From contig JAFFSR010000220.1 of assembly GCA_017163975.1 (NCBI GenBank), positions 10,682,001-10,746,000 of the forward strand: DNA of 64,000 nt, given 5' to 3'. The position numbers and the translations under genes are program-made. Source of the DNA: Anastatus disparis (taxonomy: Eukaryota > Arthropoda > Insecta > Hymenoptera > Eupelmidae). The notes beneath the pieces are model-generated. The model worked only from the letters and a program-made list of their open reading frames with translations. It was not told where the DNA came from and did not search any database. Positions within the stretch are counted from its first letter, which is position 1; each line of letters starts with the position of its first letter. Below are positions 1 to 12,960 of this stretch, in pieces.

Positions 1-2820
1 ATCTAAAGAAACACCTCGCTATCCCATACGTCGTTGCATTTTACGCCTTTCTCTCGTTGTATACACGTTTTAAAGAGAGAAAGAGAAGGTATGAACGTGT
101 CGCTCGTATACACTTCGAGTAGTCGATCGGATCTCTCATCGCTTGACATTGCATGCGCGAGCATCACACCATGGAATTTTTCGTCTGTGCACACAAAGAA
201 GAGAAAAGAGATAGAAAGAATAAAAAAAAAAAAGAAAATGTTAAAGAGAAAAAAGAAAGAAAGAATTGTGTTTATACCTATAGCTGTAAGTTAAGTTTTA
301 CGAGTCTCCCTATAATACTGATCCTTTTACGGGAGGAAAAAAAAAGGAGAAAAAAAAAATTAAATAAATAAAAAAAAAGGCTAAAAAGAAGAGAAAGAAA
401 ACGTTTTCTACTTTAATGCGGAATGCGATGAAACTGTTCGGTAGGATAAGCCGCGTTGTTTATGCTAAAAAGTATTGGTGTAAGAGGACTTTTTCTTAGA
501 GGAATTGATGATTATTTTTTTTTCCTAGGTTTTTTTTATCTTAGATTATTGAAGAGGTTTACACGTTAGGTGAAGGTAAAAGCGTTTAAGACTATGTTTA
601 TTTTTAATATTTCTAAATTGTTAATACAATGTTATGGTGACAAAGAATTTATATGATCATATTATCGAAAATTTCAATTTTATGCTGAACGGGTATTCCA
701 AACTCTTCAATGTATTCATGTTACTATACAGTATCATTTATACAATCGTTAAAATTTATCGTCACAAAAAGAATCATATCAATATAATAAAATAAAATTC
801 ATTAAAAAAATGCCATAAATTTTTGTAAAAATAATTAATTAATATTGATAAAATAAATTTAAATGAAAATTTTAATTAACAGTGCAAAAAATAATGATAA
901 TAAAATAAAAAGCTTTCTAATGCTTAATCGCCAAAACGTGTCGATCTAAGAAATTAAGACTCGCAGTGAGATCTTTTGTTTAAAGTACACATACTATAAC
1001 ATTAAATTGTGATACGACATAAAGTAACTAAACAAAGAAGCTCGCGCTAATACAAGATACTTTCACGGTCGACGTTGTTTTTTTTTCGCGGTGGAAGTCT
1101 ACGTTACAAAGCGCGCGAGCGCGGATCGCGTGTTTGATTTTTTTTATTACTTCGCTTTTTTCTTTTCTTCAAAGTTGTTTGTTCGCCTGGCTTGCTTACC
1201 TCGAAAGCGAGCTAAAATCTAAAATTTATGCGAAAATTACAATTAATTTTCTTCGGCCAATAAAAGAGACAGAATTTAATAATTGTAAATTTTGTTATAT
1301 GGCACGAATGGCTTTTTTTTCAACTCGTTAATTTTCCATCATGCAGCGACATGTATGTTTGAAAACATTTATAGTTGTTTATTATTTATGTAACGTTTTC
1401 CAAGCAATATATTGGGAAATATTTTTAATATTTAACTTTTTTTTTGTTTTTACGATTAGAGAGTGTGCAAGTGTTACACATATTTTTATAAACTATAAGT
1501 CTAAAATAATCTTCAAGTGAAATTACTTCTAATTTGATTTATAAATCATTTCATTTTCCAAATTTTAATGTTTAATTTTTTTAAATATTGAATAAAAGCA
1601 TTTAATTTAATTGAAATATAAGTCAAATATCATCAAATATCATTTAAATAAATGTAAAATAAACGTAATATTATTAATATTTCAAAGATTTCTCTGGTCT
1701 TTTGTTTCTTGAGTAAATTTATATTATAGTTTCACTAACCCAATTAATATAAAAAGCTATTTTAACGTTTAGTACTTTCTAACTTTTTGCTCTAACAATA
1801 TCATTAAACGATACTAATATTATATCACGATGAAAAAATTTAAAAAAAGAAGAATCAACCGCACATAATCATTGCGTACAAAGAACTTTTCAAATTATAA
1901 CTAAAAACTTTGTTAGGGAATACAAAATTTCTAATTAAAAACATGTGTAGCATTGTCGACGCTTTTCTTTGCGATTTTTTCATGTCCTCGTATAATAAAA
2001 GAAAATAGTTAAGAGGAGAAGGAGGAGGATATAACGATTGCGTGCATCCCAGTTAGTATGAAAATTCACACTCGATTATATGAGCTTTTTTTTAACGTCA
2101 CGCAAACACGATTTCCAAGCTGGCTTTATTCCGATTCTTTCGCTTTGTTCTGTTTATTTTTTTGATTTGGTAAAAGCGTTTTGTCTTGTTTTTTCTACTT
2201 TTTCTTTATTTTTTAACAAGAGACATCCACGACAAATTATTAGCTCGTATTAGTGCTTTCATGTGTATATTTTAAGGAATTATCATAATTTAATAAAAAT
2301 AAATTCAAATATAAGGTATTAAAATAACGATGGCTTAAGAAAAGTGTACAATATACTTTAATGTAAAAATACTTGATATTCAGTTTAAATTATCTGCACG
2401 AATTCTAGAGATGATTTTACACGACCTGAGTTGAATAAATCCTTAAAATTGAAATATTTCAAGCAAATTTTAACAATAATTAATTTATTTTTGGTTAAAT
2501 AATAAAGATTTTATGTAATTATAGTTTCTTTTTTCAATAAAAATTTTACAAATGCTATTGAAAACGTATTCCAATGTTTTAAGTAAAAACAGACGAATTG
2601 GGTTAGACATGACTCGATATTGTAATAATTTAACCTTATGAAATATTGTTTACTAGCATTATGTTACTAAAAAAAAATTCAAATAATAATTAATAAACAA
2701 TCAATTTGATTATTTGCAGTCTCGCGTAAAAAAAATTATTGTATAATTACTTCATATAAAGTTCATGTTTTATTCAACTTGATATGAACATCTTCAACAA
2801 GACTATCCCAAACTAAAATT
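1..2820. other. Non-coding AT-rich DNA
   Basis: No coherent coding frame. A GC-richer patch at 1,025-1,130 holds CGCG-containing motifs (GCGCGCGAGCGCGGATCGCG) and could be regulatory. The rest is A/T-rich with homopurine runs at 190-400. Confidence 0.6.
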
Positions 2821-2990
2821 TTATGCTATAATTTCAATGCTAATTAGCGATGGAGGTCATCAATGTGTTTGTGAACAAAGCACATGTAACATACAGTGGT
2901 GCTTGAATAAATCGGTCGAGAGCGGTATTCGAACTCGGGACCTCGAGATTACGAATCAATCGCTCTACCAACTGAGCCACTGACGACTTC
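2821..2990 (-). repeat. tRNA-derived SINE, copy 1
   Basis: The tRNA-like head reads on the minus strand: GGCTCAGTTGGTAGAGCG (A box) and GAGTTCGAATACC (B box). The anticodon position reads CGT. The body with TGTAACATACAGTGGTGCTT is present, but the tail stops before the AACGTCGCTGTAT element. Confidence 0.9.
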
Positions 2991-3585
2991 GAGCATATTC
3001 GAATATCGTTAATATAAAAGTAGTTTTTCATCGCTCACAGTACTAAAAATCTAAAACACCAAAAATCCAAATAATAAAAAAGATAACCTCATTAAAAATC
3101 TTAAATTAAAAAAGTAACTACTTGTCAATAAACATTTCTTAACTTTATAACGACCATCCAAGCTTTTCCACATCGAAACTGATCGTTTAATAATAAACAA
3201 GTCACTTTATTCGTGCAACTCGCATTATCTTTATCTTGCACTTTACACTTTCGACTCCCGTGTGCTCCAACATTGTTTTTTTCTTCTCTTTTCTCTTTTT
3301 TTCACATTATTCTTTATTTTTATAACGCCTATATAAGCTTTAGAGAAATATAAGCTCGAGATAAAAATATATAAAGAGGAAAAAAGAAAACAGAAAAGAG
3401 GCGCGACAAAATAATTTGAGGGGTGAAATAATTGGCACGACATGCTCGCGCTCACGCTTGTGAATATTGAGTTTATTACAGTATTTTTTTCCTCTTTTTT
3501 TCTTTATACGATATCGCATTATTGAGCGTGAAATGTGATCATGATTATGTTTTATTAATAAAAGAGCTATTATAACGACAATATC

Positions 3586-3602
3586 ATATATATATATATA
3601 TA
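3586..3602. repeat. (AT)n microsatellite
   Basis: About eight AT units in AT-rich non-coding DNA. Confidence 0.8.
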
Positions 3603-5190
3603 ATTTTTTTAATGTAATGGTTATGTATATCTACAACATTATCGGAAATCTTTATTATTTAATTTTCTTCAACACGTTTATTACTTTTATTATTACAAAT
3701 TGCATTCTCATGTCTCAAATGAATTAGCCGATTGAAGATTAAATATTACGTATTAGAAAAAAAAGGAGAATAGATAATATAAAATGAAAACGTTGATTAA
3801 AACGTCGTTATAAACCAAACAGTATTTTTTTTCTAATAATAATTTCTGATTCGTATTGTTACTTTTTTTATAAAAATATTTTATTTTATTAGTGTTACAA
3901 AATGTAGACGAATATACTAATGTCTATTATTATTTTTTATGCAACTTGATATTACATTTTATGCTATTTATTATAGATTCATTTCGAAATTATATTATAT
4001 TCATCGAAGTAATTGGAACAACCTTGCAAATGCTAAAATAAGATCAAAGCCATTAATTTTAAAAACAAAACGAAAATGAAAACATGAAATTAAAAAAAAA
4101 GCAAAGAAAAATAAAGAATATTTTACACAATCTTAATATGATTTAATGTTTCGTTCCTACATTAACCGTATCGTTAATCCTTTCTAAAAACCTACACACT
4201 TGACTTCTCTTTTCCCTCATCTCTTAAAGGTAACAATATAATATAAAGACTTTCTTAAACATAATAATAAGCTTCTAAATCTCATTACACGGTATGCTAT
4301 ATAAAATACTTAATAACAACTTATACGGGCATATATATGTACTAAGTATAATAGAAGAAGAAAAAAAAGGGAAAATCACGACAATAATCTTCTACATATA
4401 AGCATTAAAAAAAAGACTAAAGACAATGTGTGCAATGCTTATAATTCATGTAAATACAAGCGAGCACTCACGATTCCTCCTCTCATTCAGTAGCTTCTCA
4501 AGTAATATTACTCTATATAAAAAACTTTTTTTATTCGATATTTTATTTGAATGTATATTTATAATAGTAGCGGGTAACGTTCGATTACTTTTATGTTATT
4601 CGCTTTTTTTTATTCTCGTTAATTTCAATGGATATATTATGTTTATGACGATACGGAATTTCATAGAGGAATATAATAGACTTTTAGTTTTAATGTTATT
4701 CTAATGTACTTTTGATTCGTGTTATAGCTTCTATGTTTCGCGAACATATACACGACCTGATATTTATATCGGGGAGACTGTTATAAGTATTTACTTTTTT
4801 TTATTGGAGATGTAGTATTTTATGTATGGGAATGGTATGGATGGATGTGGAAATAAATTTAGAGGATTTTTTTTCCAAGTTTCATAATTATTTAATTGTA
4901 AAATAAAATTGCGAGTTTGTTAAAAATTTTGTCATGATTTTAGTTTAGAAAATTTTAGTTTTTATTAATTTATGTTTTAAAAAAGTTTAAATTTATGTTA
5001 CACTACTTATGAAATTAGAATTTTAAATTAGTTGAAAAAATTTAATTTAACTTTTTCTAAAAAAATAGGAAAATATTTTATTTAAAGAAGCACTTGAAGT
5101 AGTGCTACCAGTTGAAATGTATTTTAGTCAACTTTTAACATTACATTTAAATTTTAAATTGAATTATTTTCATTAAAACTATTTTTTCTT

Positions 5191-5387
5191 TTAATTTTAT
5201 TTAACGTCGTTGCATTTATGCTATCATTATGATGCTAATTAACGACGGAGGTTTATAATGTGTTTGTGAACTTCAGCACATGTAACGTACAGTGGTGCTT
5301 GTATAAATCAGCCTAGAGCGGGATTCGAACTCGGGATCTCGAGATCATGAATTCATCGCTCTAGCCACTGAGCCACTGATTACCTCG
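5191..5387 (-). repeat. tRNA-derived SINE, copy 2
   Basis: Near full length, from the T-rich + strand side (TTTAACGTCG) to the tRNA head. The tail stem arms carry matched changes: CGTCGTT and AACGACG where other copies have CGTCGCT and AGCGACG. Confidence 0.9.
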
Positions 5388-5910
5388 TAATATACATATT
5401 TATATGTAAAATGAATCATAACATGCATAAAAGTTTATTCTCATTTTGAATTGCAATTGAAGCCTTTTAAAAGTGAATGGTTATCCTAATAAAAATAAAA
5501 ACTAAATGTTTAAGGGAACTAGGTCAAAATGTTCGAAAATTCATATAAAATTTTAAATAAATTAATCCCATCTATATATAATTCAAAATATTCTGACAAA
5601 ACAAATAGCCATAAAAGCATAAAAGGGACACGACGAGACAGAGAAGAATAAAAAAAGATTATTTCTATTAAAAGGATGAATAACAAAATGAAGTCTATTG
5701 AAAGACTAACAAATATCGTATACAGTATATACCAATAACATATACATACATATAAACCTGAGTAACTTTATTTTTGTATTTTTGTTTTTATATCTAAAGA
5801 AATCTCTATACTCTTTATTTCTTTCTCTCTCTCTCTTTTCAACGAACGATTTTTCTTCCATTATTCATTAGCCTCGAGCGCGGAAACTTCTTTCTTCTTG
5901 TTGTCTGTGT

Positions 5911-5921
5911 AAAATGGCGGC
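5911..5921 (+). promoter_or_regulatory. YY1/Pho-like motif
   Basis: AAAATGGCGGC fits the YY1/Pleiohomeotic consensus and sits in a locally GC-richer patch (5,870-5,935). A single motif match; function is inference. Confidence 0.25.
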
Positions 5922-8900
5922 AGTTGCAAGTTGAGGGGTTTATACGGTTATACGTATGTATGTATATGATAAACGTTTAAAGAAAAAGGACTTGGTAGAT
6001 TTTAAATGGGACATATTTCATGCCATCGCGTATTAATAAATGACGCGCCTTACCCTTTGTATATACCATCCCAAAGGTCTTGTTTTTTTTCTCTCTTTTA
6101 TCTCTCGTCATTTGCAAACTTCCTTACGACGCTTAATATTGTAAATCTGTAGCTGTATGACTTCTTTTTTTTACTTTTTTTGTTTGTTTCTTTTTAGAGG
6201 TAGCTATTATAAAAGCTTTCAAATGTATTTATATATGTATGAGTGTTGCGCTTGTTGAAATGAGGAAGAAATTAAAAATTAGATAAATGGTACATACGTA
6301 ACTAATTGTTAAAAAAATTTTTATTTTAGCAAGTCTCTGTTAAATGTGAAGTTTTTCATATTTTTTCGGGGAATTGGGGGATGTGATAAAGATTGATTAC
6401 GAATTTTGATTTAAAAAATGTTAGTTTTTGAATTATATATCCCTACTTTAGAGATGTATAAAAAAAAATATTGAAAAATATTGATGTATTGTTGTTTTTA
6501 ATATGAAAAGATTATTTATTTACAATTAATGTTTTTAAATAATTAAAAACATTAATTTTTAATTCATGATATGCTCTAAATATGAAATTTTTTGTCACAA
6601 CCCATTTATTTTGCTTTTCTCAGCTGATTTGTATTTCATAAAAATGTCATACATAAATATAATAAATAAATAACAGCCTGCAGCAATTGGATAAGCAATA
6701 ATCAATACATACTCGTAATAATGAGTAAAATAAAATTACATGTTTTTTCAAATTGCGCATGATAATATAGAATTTCAAAAACGTATTATTTTATTTCTAT
6801 ATTCTGCCTTCGTAAGCCAATGAATGTAACAATAGGGATAAAAGGAAAATAGGTCAAACCTTTTTTTTAAAAAAAAGAAGGATGAATAAGCTTCATCGTT
6901 TATCGACAATAATTTATATTTCATGAACTAAGCAAAAATCATTATTTTTGAATGGACATTGAACAATTATTTATAAAGGCTGTTAAAATTGAAAATAGTA
7001 ATTTTATTTTTTTATTTAATATATGATTTTGGAAAATGTTCTTTGTTTTAAAATTTTTTTGTAAATGTATAAAATTCTACATTACTACAATCAAAACAAA
7101 CCAATATTGAAACAAAGCAAAATTAAACCGACTCCTATGACTAAAACATTTTTCATAAAAAATTTATTATTATAATATGTAATAAAAATATGTTATATTT
7201 TAACCATCGAACAGCAGTTGAAACAAAAAAAAATGTTTCGAATAAAAAAGGGTGTGACAAAATGCGTACAACATGAGAATGAAATAAACAAAGTATAGAT
7301 GCCGTGGGAACAAAAATAAGAAGCCAAACAAAAGCAAAATAAGGCATTAAAGTAAAGAAGAAAAAAAATCACAATATGCACATATATACAATTCGCAAGA
7401 AGGTAACAAAACAAAGCTTGCGCAAAAAATAAGGTTTTTTAAAAAAAAAAGAGAGAAAAAACACGATAGGAAAATGATAGATAAAATTTTATTGTTTCTT
7501 AACGATGCAGAACAATTTCACAAGTCGGCACGTTCATTCCGCGCTTTCAAGTCTCGTAAAGGGTGCTACATACAACTAAACGTAAACGCGTTTCTTTTTT
7601 AGTATATTAACGCCGTATTAGAATGAGAGAATTAATGTTTTGTCGAAGGTGTAATAAAACAATTTGAATTATGATTTTTCTAAATGACTTTACGTCTCAT
7701 AGCTATCTATAATTTTTTATATATTTTTCATTCTTTCAATGTATTTATGGTAATTATATGAAAAATATAGAAAAAAATATCAAATAATATTTTAATATTG
7801 ATTTCTAATTTTCTTAATTTAATAGTTAAATTATAGAGTAAATAAATTACAAGTTATGTTTATCCTTTTTAGCATAATTCATCTGACGAAACATTCTTCG
7901 AATTTTAATTTGAGAATCCTTATGTGAGCAATAAATTTAACACGTAGACACACATGGCAAGCTTTTTCGCTACACAAGATTAAACAAAATTTAATACAAC
8001 TTTACAACGATTCTTACGCAGTTAAATCAATTTCTACGATTTATCGTGATTCTTTATTTGAAATATATAAAAATAGATTGTAATTTATTAACATAATTAA
8101 TAAATTTTAAGTACAAATAGAATTATATGGACAAAAAAAATTTTATACGTTTTTCACTTGAGAAAATTATGAAATACCATGGGGTTTTACGAATAAACAT
8201 GCATTATTTATCGAGATATTCTTTCTTTTTTTCACTTTACTTTATTTCAATGATTTTTTTTCTTCAACATTTAAATCATTGCTGGGACGCAGATTTATTA
8301 AACAAGAATATTATGTGTAACAGAAAGTGAAACATAAAAAATTTCTATAAAATGATTCATAATTAAAATTTATGAAAAAAAAAATAATAAGTACAGAGTA
8401 CATAAATAAAACAACGAAACACGTGCGAATAGATAAAACTCGATAATTTTTATATTATGGAATAAAATAATAGCAAAGAGGAGAAAAAAATATTCTAACG
8501 TTTAGTTTAAAAAATAATCTATAATTACGATCTTTATAGGTGTTAATAAGCCTTTATAAACCTTTGGCACGTAATTATATTAAAATATTATTCAAATGAA
8601 AAAAAAATAAAATAACCAAGGTTCAAAACAATCTAGATGAAACTAGACAATATTCTTTCACGATTATTCAGAAAAGTAAATCTCTTTACAAATAATTCCG
8701 CTGTATGAAAAAAATATTGATAAACGTCAATAATAATTATCTATAAATAACGTTTCTTTTCTCGTTTTTTTCGCTCGTGAAACATCTTATTGATAAAAAC
8801 AACAACAATAAGGCAATAAATGATAACAAAAGCATGAATATATTAGAGACAATTATAGAAATATATACGTGCACGTGTACATCGACGATAAGCTCACTGA

Positions 8901-11229
8901 TTGAAAGCTAATCGAAAAAGTATGAAAAAGTATATCGAGAATAACCCTAGAGATATAGAAAAAAAAAGACTTGGAAAAAAAGATAATGCATTGTTTTTAT
9001 AAGATTACACGTGGATTATTAATATTTCCTTACACTTGAATGGATCACGCGTGGCTATAAGCTTTTTTTTCTATTTTCTGGTGTATTTGTATATTTCTAT
9101 GAAAAAAAAGTATTCGTATGAAGATATATAGAAAAGGAGTATGGATATTTCCATTATTTATTAATTCTTGAATAAAACAACATAATTCTTTTTGACCTTG
9201 GTGAATCGACTTTTCTTTTTATCTTTTTTTTTTATTTTTTTCCATTTCTTCTTACTTTTATTTTCTTTTTTTTCCTTTGAGTTTAAGTGATATTCAGAGA
9301 GACCGGAATTAATAATTTAAATTTATGTAAATATTCCCAATGTATAATTGTGTGTAAAAACCTGCCTCCCAATGAATACATTTAAAACTCCTTGTAAGCT
9401 TTTTTCTTTACTTCTTCTTTTTTTTCTTCATTGAGATTCGCATATAACAACTGGATTGATTGTTTATTAATTGATTGTATTGGTAATGGAAATCGTGGCG
9501 ATTGTTAAACTTGTTTTAATGAAGAGAGCTTCAAAAAAGAAGGAAGAAAAAAATGAAGAGGAAAAGAAAAAGATTAAGTTATGACAAATTTATGTAAATA
9601 TAAAGATGGTAGTGATAATTGTTTCTTTTATTTTTTTTTCTTCATTTTGTTGGATGTTCGTAGAAATTTTAACAAATTGATGGGTTTATTTTCTGGTGCT
9701 TAAATTCTTCAATTAAAAGCTTTCGAGTACCGTTTTGTCTTTGTAAAAAAATTAAATGTTGATCTTAATTTGTTTTTAATTGATTCCACTGACGTCTTTA
9801 TTTATAAGCGCATATTTGTCTAAACTGATTTTAATCGTATGAAATTGCATGTTTATTTATTATTCAAAATGTGTGAATGCGGTAGGAAAAGAAATTTATG
9901 GACATAAGTTATTTGATGATAAAAAAGATGGATGAACAACGATAAAATGCAAAATATTAAAATTTTATTTTAATTTAAATTAAATAATTTTTTCTAAACT
10001 TGTTTATGAATTTTTTTTATGAGTTTTAGAAAAATTTTTATTTCAAATAAACGAATATTTTTTCATTTCAATTTTCTCTATTTATTTGTGTTTTCTGCGT
10101 GTACATTTTTCGATCATAACAATATAACATTAATCTTCTTTTTAATAAAAAAAATAAATCAATCTTTCTTTTCAAACAAAAACTAAATTAAACTACTTTT
10201 TTTCAACATTTTTCCACGTAATAGAAAAAAAAAATTTATGAAACAAATAGTGCCGATTATTTTAGAAATGAATCCAATAAGTTGTATAAATAAAGCCGTA
10301 CTTATAGTTTTTTTTGTAGAAACTAAAAATACTACAACCCCATGTAAAAAGAAAAAAAGGTCTGTGCAGTAACTGAAACTAAAAACTCTCGAAACTTTTT
10401 AGAATATTTTTTTTCCATTACGTCGTTTATTGAACTGGATAGGGCGAGAGAGAAAAAAAAAGAACGTAAATTGGAGGGCTTTTCTGTGTCGTTGAAGTTT
10501 ATTTTTCTCAACAACGAGATGCAATGTTGGATTAAAAAAGAAAAAAAAGAGACTGAGTGACTCACCTAGCAATTCCACGTGTCAAAGGGAACAGATTAAC
10601 TTTGTACATTGTGTGTGTTATTTATATACTTTTAAAAAGAAATAATTTTGTCTATCTTTTATAAATATTTTTTTTCATGATTTCTATATTTTTCAAGGTC
10701 GTGAGGGTGAAGAGAAAGTATTTTCCGATATTTATTTTTAAAATTTCAACGCTTTTTGCGCATTAAAGAATTTTGAATTGAAAAATCTATTTATTAAAGT
10801 GAAAATTTTATACGTGCAAAACTATAATTTAATAATCAATAATAATGTAAGTTGCCAATGTATAAATCTTTAAAATTTGTTTAAAAAAAGCATCTATATA
10901 AATATTGAATATTCGAAAAAAGAAAAAAAAATGTATCTAAATAATCATTTTGATATTTTAAACACGTTTTCCGTGAACCGTATTTTTTCAGTAAGCTTTC
11001 GAGAAGAGCTTTTGATGAAAAATTTAATATTCTAGTATGCAACATGTTAAGACTGCTTTGATGGAATAGCTTAAAAGTTTTAATAGAATTTCATGAGAAA
11101 CATTGATGAAGTACATTTTAAAGCTTTAATCGAATGAAAAGAAATAAATATTCTGCTCATATAACAAGATGGTTTTATCTAAGAAATTTTCAAGATTGTA
11201 TAAATACTATATTAAACACGCCAATATAA

Positions 11230-11395
11230 TCCTGGTAAAAAATTGACCATAATCTGGACACAATTTTTTATCAATGTAAGTTAAAATGACACTTATCTAA
11301 TAATTCTTTTAAAAAAAATTTTTAGATAAGTGTATTATAAATATAAGTTGACCAGAAATTGTGTCCAGAAAATGGCCAATTTTCTACCAGAAGGA
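11230..11395. mobile_element. Foldback MITE
   Basis: A 166-bp nearly palindromic element. Left arm TCCTGGTAAAAAATTGACCA, then TCTGGACACAATTT; the right arm is its inverse (AAATTGTGTCCAGA, then TGGCCAATTTTCTACCAG, AAGGA). An inner hairpin ACACTTATCTAA/TTAGATAAGTGT lies at the centre. No coding capacity. The termini resemble those at 22,088-22,216. Confidence 0.7.
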
Positions 11396-11996
11396 TTTGT
11401 GGAAAATTTCTTTGAAATATGAATTAAAGATTATGAACAATATTTTAATTAATAATACGAAAATATAAATAAATATATTATAACACGTCATTCAAAAATA
11501 AACATTTGGTAGAAAGAATTATTCGTGCAAGAAAAATATATAAAAACCTTGTAAAAAATTTGCTCTTAGCGAAATGGAAATAGACAAGGATAACTCAAAC
11601 GAATTTGTATATGAAAAAAGCATATGCGTAAAACAATTCCATAACGGTAATAAAAACACCTAGTTATATGTATATATAGTTATACAAATATAAGGCAAAG
11701 TAGTTTATTTTAAAGCTTATTGTTCGGTAGGAAACTGCGTTATATTAGTCAAGGTGGAAATGTTCATTCTTTTTTTTCATTATTTGACATACTTTTTTCT
11801 TTCGTATACGGCGATAGATTTAACGAAGAAACTCAAATGTTACGGCCTTTTATGTATTGACGCCCGTGAAATCTTTATAACAAAAGAATAAAAATGCTAT
11901 CATTGTACGTATTACGCGCAAAAAGAAAATTGGTATTGCTTTCACGATACAAGATCTTTTTTTTTTACTTTTCCGCGTAAATGTTGCGTTTTATTA

Positions 11997-12206
11997 TTTT
12001 TTTAATTTTTTTAATTTTATCTAACGTTGCTGTATTTATGCTATCATAGCGATGCTAATTAGCGACGGATATCGTCAGTGTGTTCGTGAACAAAGCACAT
12101 GTTACAGTGGTACTTGTATCACTCAGCCGTCGAGAGCGAGATTCGAACTCGGGACCCCGAGATTACAAATCTATCGCTCTAGAGTGAGCCACTAAAGATC
12201 TTAAGT
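11997..12206 (-). repeat. tRNA-derived SINE, copy 3, with target duplication
   Basis: Full-length copy. It is flanked by GTTGCGTTTTATTA (11,983-11,996) and GTTGTGTTTTATAA (12,207-12,220), 12 of 14 identical, a good decayed target-site duplication. Confidence 0.9.
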
Positions 12207-12917
12207 GTTGTGTTTTATAATCTAACTTTAATGTTAGTTTTTATACAGGTTTTGCATTTTTTTTATTAAACATGTATACGAATGTTAATTTGTTTTTCCA
12301 ATATTTTTTTGTTAATTGTAAAAATTTTTTAATATGTTGAATAAAAAAAAAGCAAAAATAATAATTGAAAAAAATCGTTTAACTATAAATACAATCAAGT
12401 CCGGAATTTCAAGTTTTGTTCTCTATATTATTTACCAATTTCGATTTTTATCTAAAAAAAATAACAAAAAAAAATAAAAATAAAAATCAATTACAAATGG
12501 ATACATATTTATATATTTTGTAACAAAAATACGAAGATGGAATGTCCATCATACAGTCATATCTTACCGCAACTATAAAACCTAACTAAATTTTCAATGC
12601 TTCGCAAATTCTTTACATAAGAAATATTGAGCTATATCGACGAGTGGTTGTGGTTCAGTGGAGCACGATTCTCGATAGTTTTTCTTTTATTTTTATATAT
12701 TTTGTATTTCACCTCATTCGGCCATACATTTTAATACAATCGAAATAAATTCGCGACTCTGGGGTTTTTTTTTATAATGTTGAAAGCTTTACAATCAATT
12801 GTTCAATGGATATTAACGATTCATTTACTTTTTGGCCTCGTATAATAAATTGGAAGTTTACTCGTTTGGATAACTATCGAAAGTTAATGTTGCATTTTAA
12901 ATAAATTGCCAGTGTAA

Positions 12918-12960
12918 TAAATTTTCCTTAACCAAACGTTCCAATGGTTTAAGGAAATTT
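12918..12960. repeat. Hairpin with about 14-bp arms
   Basis: AAATTTTCCTTAACCA pairs with TGGTTTAAGGAAATTT across about 10 bases, with one mismatch and one bulge. No role can be assigned. Confidence 0.5.

Larger units (their letters stand above)
2991..11229. other. Non-coding AT-rich DNA around SINE copy 2
   Basis: Apart from the SINE, the AT microsatellite and the YY1-like motif listed separately, only short Phe/Lys/Ile-rich chance frames are seen. The patch at 5,870-5,935 is GC-richer than average. Confidence 0.6.

Noticed and set aside
2931..2985. Genuine tRNA gene
   Set aside because: A and B boxes are present, but the acceptor stem and anticodon stem do not pair properly, and the same head recurs with a SINE body and A-rich tail.
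2840..3031. Apparent small protein over SINE copy 1, with similar ones at 35,931 and 53,513
   Set aside because: These are translations of the tRNA-derived SINE (SVAQLVERLIRNLEVPSSNT-type peptide recurs in the 35,931 copy). They are repeat artefacts, not genes.
10554..10580. Minus-strand CTAG|GTGAGT ratchet-type junction
   Set aside because: The donor half is strong, but the sequence before it lacks a pyrimidine tract, so the acceptor half fails.
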